Below, piece after piece: positions 28,049 to 36,842 of a stretch of 64,000 nt of DNA (positions are counted from its first letter, which is position 1; every line of letters begins with the position of its first letter). The notes beneath the pieces are model-generated. The model was given only the letters and a program-made list of their open reading frames with translations. It was not told the origin of the DNA and made no database searches. The DNA lies in NCBI RefSeq assembly GCF_000374045.1, contig NZ_KB893314.1:207257-271256 (forward strand). The letters run 5' to 3'. This DNA is from Segetibacter koreensis DSM 18137. GTDB taxonomy: Bacteria; Bacteroidota; Bacteroidia; Chitinophagales; Chitinophagaceae. Made by a program: the position numbers and the translations under genes.

Positions 28049-28224
28049 GGTTAAACAGAAGATTTACAAGCTCCTTCAAAAAGTAATGTGCCATAATATC
28101 AATTGTCATTTTTTCACCTAAACTGAAATTTAATCAGAAATAATGAAAAAAATTCAGTTAGATAAAAGATGGTATTTTAGTTGATTTCTTTCTTTTGAAA
28201 ATTTAATTAAACATCTATTTTAAA

Positions 28225-28231
28225 AAGGAGG
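28225..28231 (+). promoter_or_regulatory. Strong Shine-Dalgarno site of hsp20
   Basis: AAGGAGG lies four bases before the ATG at 28236. It is a near-perfect Shine-Dalgarno match, while most genes in this window, like most Bacteroidota genes, have AT-rich leaders. It points to strong or specially controlled translation. Confidence 0.7.
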
Positions 28232-28235
28232 AATT

Positions 28236-28688
28236 ATGACACTCACTAAAAGAAATGGAAGCTTAATTAATAGTCTTCCAAGCATTTTTGATGATTTTCT
28301 TACAAAAGATCTGTTTGATTGGAGCAATTCAAATTATTCAATGACAGGCACTACACTTCCTGCTGTAAATGTGAAGGAAACTCCGGATAGCTTTGTAGTT
28401 GAAATGGCTGCTCCCGGAATGAAAAAGGAAGATTTTAAGGTTGAACTTAACAATAACGTGCTAACTATTAGTTCTGAGGTTCAACAGGAAAATGAGAACA
28501 AAGAAGATGACAGGTATACAAGAAGAGAATTCAGTTATCAGTCTTTCCAACGCAGTTTTCAACTATCAAGAGAAGCTGTAGATGCTGATAATATACAAGC
28601 AAAATATGAAAATGGAGTTCTTCACCTGACTATTCCAAAACGGGAAGAAGTTAAACAAAAACCTTCCCGCCTTATCAATATTTCATAA
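28236..28688 (+). CDS. Small heat shock protein, Hsp20/alpha-crystallin family
   Basis: A 150-residue ATP-independent cytosolic chaperone that holds unfolding proteins as large oligomers. The alpha-crystallin domain spans about 45-140, with PAVNVKETPDSFVVEMAAPG, GMKKEDFKVELNNNVLTISS, the loop YTRREFSYQSFQRSFQL, and the conserved GVLHLTIPK near 125-133. The N-terminus (FDDFLTKDLFDW) is a usual flexible arm. It is preceded by a strong Shine-Dalgarno site. No inverted-repeat heat-shock operator of the CIRCE type was found upstream. A bidirectional terminator separates it from the convergent kinase gene. Confidence 0.95.
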   Translation: MTLTKRNGSLINSLPSIFDDFLTKDLFDWSNSNYSMTGTTLPAVNVKETPDSFVVEMAAPGMKKEDFKVELNNNVLTISSEVQQENENKEDDRYTRREFSYQSFQRSFQLSREAVDADNIQAKYENGVLHLTIPKREEVKQKPSRLINIS

Positions 28689-28698
28689 TTGCTCCATA

Positions 28699-28734
28699 TT
28701 TAAAAAGGCCGTCATTCCTGGCGGCCTTTTTAAA
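28699..28734 (+). terminator. Bidirectional terminator between hsp20 and the kinase gene
   Basis: TTTAAAAAGGCCG and CGGCCTTTTTAAA form a perfect 13-bp stem with a 10-base loop, ending in a T run on either strand. It lies 10 bases after the hsp20 stop and 10 bases after the stop of the convergent histidine kinase gene. Confidence 0.9.
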
Positions 28735-28744
28735 TGAATTTATC

Positions 28745-31700
28745 TCATTCCGGTAATCCAACAAGGGGAAGTAAAACATGAAAAGATGTGCCTTTTCCTT
28801 CTATAGTTTCAAACCATATTCGGCCGTTGGCCTTTTCTACAATTCCTTTACACATTGCTAAACCCAGGCCGGTTCCCGATGTTTTAGTAGTAAAGTTGGG
28901 CGTAAATATTTTTTCCTGCATTTCTACCGGTATTCCACACCCATTATCAGTTATGTTTATAAGCAACTTATTCGCATTGATCTCCTGGCTTACAATAATT
29001 GGAATTGTTTGTTGGCCATCTGATGCTTCGATTGCATTTTGAAAGAGATTAGTAAAAAGGCGGTTTATCTGCGTTCTGTCTGCACTTATTACGGCTGGTT
29101 GGTTAGAACGATTGTAGGTAATTTGTAAACGTGTATTAGCACTATATAAGTTAATAAGCGATCCTAATACCTCGTTTACGTCAAACACTTCAACTTTTAC
29201 ATTGCCAATGTTTGCAAATTGCGAAAAGTCTGAAGCTATTTTAGCAAGTTGGTCTATTTGCTCAACAAGGGTGGCTGACACCTTGCGCGACATTGCCTCT
29301 ACGTTTGGATTTTTATCCTGTATAGCCCTTTGCAGATATTGTATGCTTAGCTTCATTGGCGTAAGCGGGTTTTTGATCTCGTGCGCTACCTGTCTGGCCA
29401 TTTCACGCCACGCTCCTTCCCTTTCGCTTTTTGCCAGGGCCTGCGCGCTTTCATCTAACTTCTTTACCATTTTATTGTACTCTTTTATCAACGCGCCAAT
29501 TTCATCATTGGTATTCCATACAATTTCCTCGTTAGCCCTACCGAGGTTTATATCACGCATTTTGCTGGCGATAAGGGTAAATGAGCCGGTTATGCGATTC
29601 GTAAGCAATACCGAAATGGCTCCGGCAATAACAAATATGAAAGCATTTAGATTGATAAGAGTAACCAAAAAGTTTGATATCTCCTGGTTCAGCTCTTTCT
29701 GCGTGTTCAGGTATGGAATATTAAGATAAGCATAAGATTCACCAGATGCATCTTTTATAGGAATGTAAATACTTAAAAAAGAAAAAAGGCTAACATTTTC
29801 ATTTTGAATCACCTCTATGTTATTGTTATAATGAAGCCTGTAAAAAGCTTTCGGCTCCATCATCTGGCTTAGTATCTGCTTTTTATATAAATAGGGTTGT
29901 GTAGAAACTTTTAAGTTGCCATTTATATCATAAAAATTAGCATCTAAACTATGTATTTCTGAGATTTCTTTTATTGTTGTTTCTAACCAGCTGTTTTCAC
30001 TCGCTTCTGAATTTTTTAATACATCGTCGAAAATAGAATGATTTGCTATTTGATTTTGTACTTCATTGGCCATAATTTCTATTGCCTTTACCAACCTGTC
30101 GCGATTGGTCTGTCTAAACCGGCTGATATAAAAAGAAATTGTTGATATGCCGATAACAAGGAAGGAAAATAAACTAAGAAAAATAATGGCGCTTTGTATC
30201 TGCGCGCGTAGATCGAACCGCAGATTATTCTTAATCTGGTTGAGCCTGAATTTGTTCTGCACCAATAAATGACCTACCTGAAACAATACAACGATAAAAA
30301 GAAAAGATCCAAATAAATAGGCAAATAGAGTAATAGCTTCAAAAAAAATCGAACCGCTTCTTACAATAATAACAAGTTTATTGTTGCCCGCATTGTACCA
30401 AAGCACGCTTTTGCCATTAATTACTTTTTCAAGAAACTCCTGTTTCGGGTAATCCTGCTTTGGAATTCGTGATTTGAAGTCGTAATCCCCATAATTATTG
30501 ATGATTTTACCTTTATTATACACCGCGTAAGCATAGTTAACATTCAGGTCGGTCTCCACGTTTTCAACCTGTTTAAACAATTCCGGGTATAATGCTTCGC
30601 TTTTATATTTTTTTAATTCAGCGACTACAAAAAAATACCCTTGTATATTTCCCCGCTCACCCCTTATCTCCTTTTTATACAAATAACTAAACTCATTATA
30701 CTCATTTTCATAATAATACAAATCGGGGCTTGTCGTTGGTTTACTCCGATTTGTAATAATGCTGCTTACGGCACCAAACGAAACAGAATCGTCATTGAAC
30801 AATGGATGATAAAACCTGTCATAAGTGTATAAGCGTGTGTCATACTTATTGAGGTATCCGGAAAAGTTTTCATTAATAAGGCTGTCCTTTATTGCCTTAT
30901 TTGCTGTTTCATTTTTAAACCGGTTAAAATTTTTCGAGAGAAAATCATTATTAATGTTCGTTATCCCTATGCTCATCAACGTTTCTGCAGAGGGGTCGGA
31001 CTGTACAGCCAGCTTTTCTGCCGCCTGTTTTCGCTGCGTAAATTCTACATAACGATTCTGATAAATGATAAGAGCAGAAATGCTGACTGCAAAGAATATA
31101 ATCCATATCAAAAAAAAGGAAGACCTCAGGATGGGAACAAAAATATCTTCCTTTCTAAATTCGATTATAAAAATATAAACCAGCAGCCACAAAAGCACTA
31201 TTACATTACTTAACGACGAGGGACTGTTTAGGGTTATCGTTAAATAGAATAAGCCAGCCGTTGCAATAATTACATACCTGCCATAATCTGGAACATCAAT
31301 GCATTTATAAATAAACAATACAACAATATGACTTATATGGAAAAATGTGAGAATGATAAAACATAATATAATAAAGCTTAGTAGAGAGTAAATGGTCAGG
31401 CTAAAAAAATTTGTTACATCAAATGATATTTTAGAGTCAATAATTAAACTTCTTATTATACCTGCAAAAGTGAAAGAAAGAACAATTAAAAAAACACATA
31501 AAATGGATGTTACCCACCATCCCTTTTTACCTTTAATATCGCGGATATTTTTAAAAGAATTTATTGCAACATATTTTACAAAACTGATTATCCAGAACAG
31601 TAGGATAACATTAATTAGAAGGTCACCTAATGAAGGATGTAATTTATTTGAAGCATAAATCGCCGGATCAAATAAGGGAAGATTTCGAAATTCGAAGGGA

Positions 31701-32506
31701 AACGGAAAGTAATAACTTAACACACGAATTAGAAAAACGGGAACTATGAGGACAAGCAAACCTTTTACCCAACCTTTTGACTGCACGGTATCAAGGGCAG
31801 CAACATTTATAAAAATCAATACAAAAATGACAGCCAAAATGCGAAGGGCAAGCGACCAGTCGCCTGGGCTTTTATCCTCTAATCGTTTTTTCTCTTTTAA
31901 ACCAAATAAAGGTTTGCCATCATCGGTTTTTATATAAAAACGGGCATTAGAAGAAACAATTTCATATCGTTTTGCAATATTCTCATTTGCCGGAAAACCA
32001 GATTGAAGGTAATTGTTTTTGAAAAAATAATTCCAGTAAATAGGAATAAGAGCGACTGTTACTACACTTTTATCTTTTAAGTAAAAAGTCTTTTTAATAA
32101 ATTCAAACTCTCCGTTGGGATAGGTGGAAAAATACTTTCCATCCGATTTTTTAAGATCCCGGCTTTCGGGGAGAACTTTATTATTATTCCAGAAGGAAAG
32201 TGATAAGTCGCCCTGATCATTGGCAGTATAAGCAAACAAACCTACATCTTCACTTGTATATTGCAGCGCTTGTAGAGGCTCTCTTTTATTAATTATAATT
32301 GCGTTAAGAACAGCAGAATCTGCAGAAAAGCTCTCAAATTTCTGTTCTCCATTTTGTAGAAACGTTTCTAACTCTTTTTGCACCCTTACGGGAGAAGATG
32401 CATAAAACCAGTAATTTGAAAAAATAAAAGAAATAAGGTACAGAACAACAGCTACTATTAACAGGTAACCATTTTTATAAAAAACAACTTTTAGGGTCTT
32501 TATCAC
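28745..32506 (-). CDS. Giant NtrY-like membrane sensor histidine kinase
   Basis: A 1253-residue inner-membrane sensor. Order: a first helix (about 12-32), a multi-helix block (about 215-465), extracytoplasmic sensor segments interrupted by further helices, a helix at about 940-965, a HAMP-like linker (RITGSFTLIASKMRDINLGR), the DHp domain with phospho-accepting H1042 in QVAHEIKNPLTPMK, and the ATPase domain with NAIEAS, DNGCGIP, FTTKTSGTGLGLAM. HEIKNPLTPMK is typical of NtrY kinases. The protein is much longer than NtrY because of the N-terminal membrane block. The gene is last in an operon after mazG, only 2 bases apart. No response-regulator gene is next to it. The signal is unknown. Confidence 0.9.
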   Translation of the reverse strand: MIKTLKVVFYKNGYLLIVAVVLYLISFIFSNYWFYASSPVRVQKELETFLQNGEQKFESFSADSAVLNAIIINKREPLQALQYTSEDVGLFAYTANDQGDLSLSFWNNNKVLPESRDLKKSDGKYFSTYPNGEFEFIKKTFYLKDKSVVTVALIPIYWNYFFKNNYLQSGFPANENIAKRYEIVSSNARFYIKTDDGKPLFGLKEKKRLEDKSPGDWSLALRILAVIFVLIFINVAALDTVQSKGWVKGLLVLIVPVFLIRVLSYYFPFPFEFRNLPLFDPAIYASNKLHPSLGDLLINVILLFWIISFVKYVAINSFKNIRDIKGKKGWWVTSILCVFLIVLSFTFAGIIRSLIIDSKISFDVTNFFSLTIYSLLSFIILCFIILTFFHISHIVVLFIYKCIDVPDYGRYVIIATAGLFYLTITLNSPSSLSNVIVLLWLLVYIFIIEFRKEDIFVPILRSSFFLIWIIFFAVSISALIIYQNRYVEFTQRKQAAEKLAVQSDPSAETLMSIGITNINNDFLSKNFNRFKNETANKAIKDSLINENFSGYLNKYDTRLYTYDRFYHPLFNDDSVSFGAVSSIITNRSKPTTSPDLYYYENEYNEFSYLYKKEIRGERGNIQGYFFVVAELKKYKSEALYPELFKQVENVETDLNVNYAYAVYNKGKIINNYGDYDFKSRIPKQDYPKQEFLEKVINGKSVLWYNAGNNKLVIIVRSGSIFFEAITLFAYLFGSFLFIVVLFQVGHLLVQNKFRLNQIKNNLRFDLRAQIQSAIIFLSLFSFLVIGISTISFYISRFRQTNRDRLVKAIEIMANEVQNQIANHSIFDDVLKNSEASENSWLETTIKEISEIHSLDANFYDINGNLKVSTQPYLYKKQILSQMMEPKAFYRLHYNNNIEVIQNENVSLFSFLSIYIPIKDASGESYAYLNIPYLNTQKELNQEISNFLVTLINLNAFIFVIAGAISVLLTNRITGSFTLIASKMRDINLGRANEEIVWNTNDEIGALIKEYNKMVKKLDESAQALAKSEREGAWREMARQVAHEIKNPLTPMKLSIQYLQRAIQDKNPNVEAMSRKVSATLVEQIDQLAKIASDFSQFANIGNVKVEVFDVNEVLGSLINLYSANTRLQITYNRSNQPAVISADRTQINRLFTNLFQNAIEASDGQQTIPIIVSQEINANKLLINITDNGCGIPVEMQEKIFTPNFTTKTSGTGLGLAMCKGIVEKANGRIWFETIEGKGTSFHVLLPLVGLPE

Positions 32507-32508
32507 TA

Positions 32509-33273
32509 TTATCTTTTACGTTTTATTTCGTTCCACATTTCATCCATGTCTGCAAGGGACATTTCAGCCAGGGATGTTTCACGCCGCGATGCCTCTTCTT
32601 CCATTAATGTAAAACGGGAAATAAATTTTTTGTTTGTTTTTTCTAAAACACCTTCAGCATCGATTCGCAAAAACCGTGCATAATTTATAAGGCTGAAAAG
32701 CACGTCTCCAAATTCCTCTTCTATATTTTTTGTATCATTTTCTGCTACAGCTTCATGTAATTCCTGTATTTCCTCTTCTACCTTCTTCCATACATCTTCT
32801 TTATTTTCCCATTCAAAACCTACCTGTTTCGCCTTTTCCTGTATGCGGGTCGCTTTTACTACAGCCGGCAAAGATTTTGGGACACCGCTCAATACAGATT
32901 TTTTTCCTTCCTCCATTTTAATCTGCTCCCAGTTTTTCTTAACATCTTCATCATTGTTCACTTTTACGTCTCCATATATATGCGGATGCCTTCTTATCAA
33001 TTTCTCGCTTATTCCATTCATCACTTCTTCTAACGTAAATTTTTCTTGCTCGGTTCCAATTTTTGCATAAAAAATAATATGAAGCAATATATCGCCAAGT
33101 TCTTCCTTTATACCTTGCCAGTCATGGTCAGTAATCGCATCTGTAAGCTCATAAGTTTCTTCAATCGTTAATGGCCTAAGTGTCTCAATTGTCTGCTTTT
33201 TATCCCACGGGCACTTTTCCCTTAAATCATCCATTATAGATACAAGCCTGGTAAAACTTTTTTCTAAAGACAT
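32509..33273 (-). CDS. mazG: Nucleoside triphosphate pyrophosphohydrolase MazG
   Basis: A 254-residue cytosolic enzyme that hydrolyses (d)NTPs, including abnormal ones, to NMPs and pyrophosphate. It has two tandem all-alpha MazG domains. The first (about 10-115) carries CPWDKKQT, EETYELTDAI and EELGDILLHIIFYA, giving the E-x2-E ... E-x2-D metal site. The second (about 140-245) carries VEEEIQELHEAV and EEEFGDVLFSLINYARF, also with full acidic sets. The length matches E. coli MazG. It is translated just after the DUF3667 gene (8-base gap) and just before the sensor kinase gene (2-base gap), so the three form an operon. Confidence 0.96.
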   Translation of the reverse strand: MSLEKSFTRLVSIMDDLREKCPWDKKQTIETLRPLTIEETYELTDAITDHDWQGIKEELGDILLHIIFYAKIGTEQEKFTLEEVMNGISEKLIRRHPHIYGDVKVNNDEDVKKNWEQIKMEEGKKSVLSGVPKSLPAVVKATRIQEKAKQVGFEWENKEDVWKKVEEEIQELHEAVAENDTKNIEEEFGDVLFSLINYARFLRIDAEGVLEKTNKKFISRFTLMEEEASRRETSLAEMSLADMDEMWNEIKRKR

Positions 33274-33281
33274 AAAAATTT

Positions 33282-34388
33282 TTATAAGTTAAGGACAGAT
33301 AGTACTAAAAATGCAATAAACAGCACTGACATTACTACCAACGACATTATTAGCAAGAGTAGATATTTTAGAATGGTTTTCGAACGCCGCTGGTCATAAA
33401 AATTTCTCAAAGATTTATACTGATACCAGATAATATACACGATAAGCGGTACTGTAAAGTAATGCAGCCATTGCAGGTAACGAAAGTGCTCTATTTGAGA
33501 AATGCTAAGAACAATAAAAAGCAAAATGAACATGGCGCAATACAAATGCACCGAATAAATAACATGATCTACATAATAAAAATTCCTTTTCCTGATATAA
33601 AGCAGCTTAAGCAGTAATGCAAAAACTGGCAGAGATACAAAAAACAATTGAGGAAATGAGTGACGAAATCGCTCAAACAGGGCTTTAAAAAGCTCGGTAT
33701 TGTCTTCCTTATATTTTAACTGTAACTGTAAGGCTTTCCTTACCACCATTCTCTTTAGCCAGTTGTCCCGTTCCTGTAGAGGCAATGATTTTTGTGCTGA
33801 GTCGTAGGTTGCCAGATCTTTATACTTTTTAAAAGCAGAATTTATCTCTTTTTCTTTATTGTAATTGAGGTCAGAAAGGTTTGTGGTATCTTTTGCAAGG
33901 GATCTCAAATCCTCCTGAAATAATTGCAACTGATTTTCCATTATTTTTCTTGCAGACTCTGGATTATCTTTATCATTTATGTCCGATTTTAACTGTTTAA
34001 TCCTTTCCTCAATTTCAGCTCTTACGTCCTGATAATTTAATTGCTCTGTTTCTTTTTTATTTTCAACTGAAGGTTTAACAATTGAGAAGAAAAAGAGAAA
34101 GAAGAAAGCGGAGACAAACACGTACATCTTTATAGGGTTGAGATATCGCATCCTTCTTCCGATTATGTATTCATGCGATAAAAATCCAGGCTTAAAAAGC
34201 AAATATTTTACTGTACTGAAAAATTTTCCGTCAAAATGGGTTATATCATATACAAAGTGAGTAACGAGGTGCCAGAATGTTTCTTTTGGCTCTACATTTT
34301 CCTGGCCGCAAACATGGCAATATCTACCATACACTACAGCACCGCAGTTTAAACAGTTGTTTTCTTTTCTTTCAACAAAATGGGACAC
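33282..34388 (-). CDS. DUF3667 membrane protein with N-terminal zinc-ribbon
   Basis: A 368-residue membrane protein. The N-terminus has a treble-clef/ribbon-like Cys set, NNCLNCGAVVYGRYCHVCGQ (four cysteines as CxxC...CxxC), then the DUF3667 block (ETFWHLVTHFVYDITHFDGK, FLSHEYIIGRRMRYLNPIKM). Hydrophobic helices at about 88-108 and several after 240 make the C-terminal half an integral membrane region. A helical, charged segment (about 110-215) with Lys/Glu runs lies between. Function unknown; the family is abundant in Bacteroidota. It is the first gene of the mazG-kinase operon. Confidence 0.88.
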   Translation of the reverse strand: MSHFVERKENNCLNCGAVVYGRYCHVCGQENVEPKETFWHLVTHFVYDITHFDGKFFSTVKYLLFKPGFLSHEYIIGRRMRYLNPIKMYVFVSAFFFLFFFSIVKPSVENKKETEQLNYQDVRAEIEERIKQLKSDINDKDNPESARKIMENQLQLFQEDLRSLAKDTTNLSDLNYNKEKEINSAFKKYKDLATYDSAQKSLPLQERDNWLKRMVVRKALQLQLKYKEDNTELFKALFERFRHSFPQLFFVSLPVFALLLKLLYIRKRNFYYVDHVIYSVHLYCAMFILLFIVLSISQIEHFRYLQWLHYFTVPLIVYIIWYQYKSLRNFYDQRRSKTILKYLLLLIMSLVVMSVLFIAFLVLSVLNL

Positions 34389-34476
34389 GTGTTAAAATTT
34401 GAATAAAAAATTCTCACAAATGTATACTTCAAAGTTTTCATTGCAACCAATGTTTTTTCCTTAACAAATCTGCCAC

Positions 34477-34484
34477 TACTTTTG
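34477..34484 (+). promoter_or_regulatory. TACTTTTG promoter box of the secreted YD-like protein
   Basis: TACTTTTG fits the TAnnTTTG element, with TTTT at about the -33 position (34454-34457). Transcription would start near 34491. That places the start codon at ATG 34504, giving a leader of about a dozen bases, rather than at the TTG at 34489. Confidence 0.55.
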
Positions 34485-34503
34485 ACAGTTGCAAATGTTA
34501 CTC

Positions 34504-35328
34504 ATGAAAAACTTATTTCTATCTGCCTTAATAATTGTAGGATGTATAAAAGCAGAAGCGCAGTATTATTATTCAGATATTGTTGGAACGAAACAAACGA
34601 ATCAGCAATATAAAATGCTTCGGGCATTTCAATATAAACGTGTAAATGCAACAAGTTTTGAAGGTGGGCAACCTTCGAAAGATTTTCTTTTAGAGCAAAT
34701 CATTACCGATGACGGCCGTAAAATTATTACCCATTCTGCGTCTGTCGGCAATATGGAATCTTATTTTATAAGCAACTATCAAAACAATAAAGTAAATAAA
34801 ACGGTAGATAGCAGTAATAACGCTATTAATTCGGTTATATACGAATATGACAATACCGGCAAAGTGATTTCGACAAGTTCAACAAGTAAAGATTTTGATG
34901 GAACCTTTACAAGCGAAGAGCGCCACTTATGGAGCTACAACGAAAAAGGCTTACCGGAGAAGATGTTAAAGATAAAAAACCATTCAGATACAACTCTGAT
35001 CACTTTTGTTTACGATGATGATAATGTGGCTGAAGAAAGATGGACGAAAAATAACAGGATAATTGAAACATATTATTATTACTATAATCCAAAAAAACAA
35101 TTAACGGATATTGTACGCTTCAACCGGAAAGCAAAAGCGATGTTGCCCGATTACATGTTTGAGTATGACGCTAAAGGGCGGATAACACAAATGACACAAA
35201 CACAAAGCGGTAGTGCAAATTATCTTGTATGGAAATATACTTACAACGAAAATGGTATGAAGGAAAAGGAAATTGTTTTTAATAAGCAGAAGGAAATGCT
35301 CGGCAGAATTGAATACAAATACCAGTAA
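34504..35328 (+). CDS. Secreted protein with YD/RHS-like repeats
   Basis: A 274-residue protein with a signal peptide (MKNLFLSALIIVGCIKAEA, cleavage likely before QYYYSD). The mature part has short beta-rich repeats with the pattern YEYDNTGKV, LWSYNEKGLPE, TFVYDDDNVAEE, YYYYNPKKQLTD, FEYDAKGRITQM, WKYTYNENGMKEKE and IEYKYQ. This resembles the YD/RHS or antitoxin-like repeat families that are common in secreted Bacteroidota proteins. No catalytic motif is visible. The earlier TTG start would extend it by five residues; the ATG chosen keeps a clean signal peptide. It is divergent from the DUF3667 operon. Function unknown. Confidence 0.72.
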   Translation: MKNLFLSALIIVGCIKAEAQYYYSDIVGTKQTNQQYKMLRAFQYKRVNATSFEGGQPSKDFLLEQIITDDGRKIITHSASVGNMESYFISNYQNNKVNKTVDSSNNAINSVIYEYDNTGKVISTSSTSKDFDGTFTSEERHLWSYNEKGLPEKMLKIKNHSDTTLITFVYDDDNVAEERWTKNNRIIETYYYYYNPKKQLTDIVRFNRKAKAMLPDYMFEYDAKGRITQMTQTQSGSANYLVWKYTYNENGMKEKEIVFNKQKEMLGRIEYKYQ

Positions 35329-35378
35329 GTATGACGCGAGAGTCTAATTTCACGTATTCTAAATTTCTAAAGAAATTC

Positions 35379-36770
35379 CTACTTCCATCCGCCGCCTAAA
35401 GCCCTGTATAAGTTAACGATTGCCTGCAATTGCTGCAAATGGTCGTTCACCCGACTTAGTTCAGCCCCCAGCAAGCTTTGTCTTGCCTGGATTACTTCAA
35501 TGTAATTTGCAGAACCATATCGTAACAGTTCCCGGCTATATTCTACTGATTTTTGCAATGCATTTAACTGTTTGGTCCTTACCATCATTTTATCCATTGC
35601 GGTCTGGTACAATGACATTGCATCCGAAACTTCCTGGCCGGCAGTAAGTAATGTATTTTGAAAACTAAATAAAGCTTCCTGCTGTTGTACGCGCGCAACT
35701 TCCAATCTTGTCCTGTTAGCTCGCGCATTAAAAATAGGTTGCGTAAGGCCTGCAGCAATACTACCAAAGACAGAACCAGAATTAAAAAACTTGCCCAGCG
35801 ATAAACTCGACAATCCCCCGGCACCAGTAATCATTAATGACGGATAGAAATAAGTTCGGGCAATATTTGTTTGTTCAAAGGAATACCTGAAGTTATATTC
35901 TGCCTCCTGCACATCAGGTCTGTTACTTAGCAATTGTGCAGGCACGCCAGTTTGCAGCAATACTACAGGCGTCTGGTCATCAATGTTGCTGCGGTTTATA
36001 ATTCCAGGCGGCCTTCCCAATAAAATACTTAAGGCATTTTCTATTTCTCTTATATTTTGCTTTAGATCAGGTATCGTCACTTCTGCCGCGTACCGGCTCG
36101 CCTCACTTTGTACCACAGCGGCACCTGTTACAACTGCAGCTTCTTTTAGCGCTCTCATTGTAGTTACAGTCGTATCCCAGTTTTGTACTGTTTGTTGTGT
36201 TATACCAAGTTGCTTATCCAGCGCAAGCAATGAATAATAGTAATTGGCAATAGATGCAATCAATCCTGTTTGCACTGCCCTTGATGCAGACTGGCTTTGC
36301 AGCAAAGAAGCTAAGCCCGCTCTCTTTGCACTACTGAGCCTGCCCCAAATATTTGCCTCCCAGCTTGAACTTAATCCTAATTGATATTGTGTAGATGAGT
36401 TTCTTATTCCAAAACCCTGAACTGCCGAAAGCTTTGATTCTGTTACCTGTGCATTAGCATTAAGCGTCGGATAAAATGCTGCCCGGCTTTGTGCATAATA
36501 GGCTTCTGCCTGCTGTATACGGTTATAGGCGATTTGCAGATTGAAATTTCTACTAATTCCTTCTGCTATCAGGGTTTGTAATGCAGTATCGGTAAACACG
36601 TCATTCCAATGTAGGTTCGCTATATTACTCGTATCTGATGAGGAAGAGTCGCGAAAAAGCCCCGCAGTCGACAATGCAGGTGGTTGATAGGTTTGTGTCA
36701 CTTTACAAGATGATATAATCAAGGCTGACAATAAAAATATCATCAGGTAGGTGATAACTTGTTTGTTCAT
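35379..36770 (-). CDS. RND efflux outer-membrane factor (TolC/NodT family lipoprotein)
   Basis: A 463-residue outer-membrane channel subunit. It starts with a lipoprotein signal (LLSALIISSC, C22), and the mature part has two tandem outer-membrane-efflux-protein repeats: YNRIQQAEAYYAQSRAAFYP and SLGLSSSWEANIWGRLSSAK in the first half, SNRPDVQEAEYNFRYSFEQT in the second, with long coiled helices. It forms the exit duct for the RND pump encoded just upstream on the same strand (72-base gap). Last gene of the MFP-RND-OMF operon. The length is typical. Confidence 0.93.
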   Translation of the reverse strand: MNKQVITYLMIFLLSALIISSCKVTQTYQPPALSTAGLFRDSSSSDTSNIANLHWNDVFTDTALQTLIAEGISRNFNLQIAYNRIQQAEAYYAQSRAAFYPTLNANAQVTESKLSAVQGFGIRNSSTQYQLGLSSSWEANIWGRLSSAKRAGLASLLQSQSASRAVQTGLIASIANYYYSLLALDKQLGITQQTVQNWDTTVTTMRALKEAAVVTGAAVVQSEASRYAAEVTIPDLKQNIREIENALSILLGRPPGIINRSNIDDQTPVVLLQTGVPAQLLSNRPDVQEAEYNFRYSFEQTNIARTYFYPSLMITGAGGLSSLSLGKFFNSGSVFGSIAAGLTQPIFNARANRTRLEVARVQQQEALFSFQNTLLTAGQEVSDAMSLYQTAMDKMMVRTKQLNALQKSVEYSRELLRYGSANYIEVIQARQSLLGAELSRVNDHLQQLQAIVNLYRALGGGWK

Positions 36771-36842
36771 ATTTTATTTGCTGTAGGTCTTATTTTTATG
36801 TCTTTTTTTGTAGCAAGCTGAAACGGAAGGATTATATAAATT

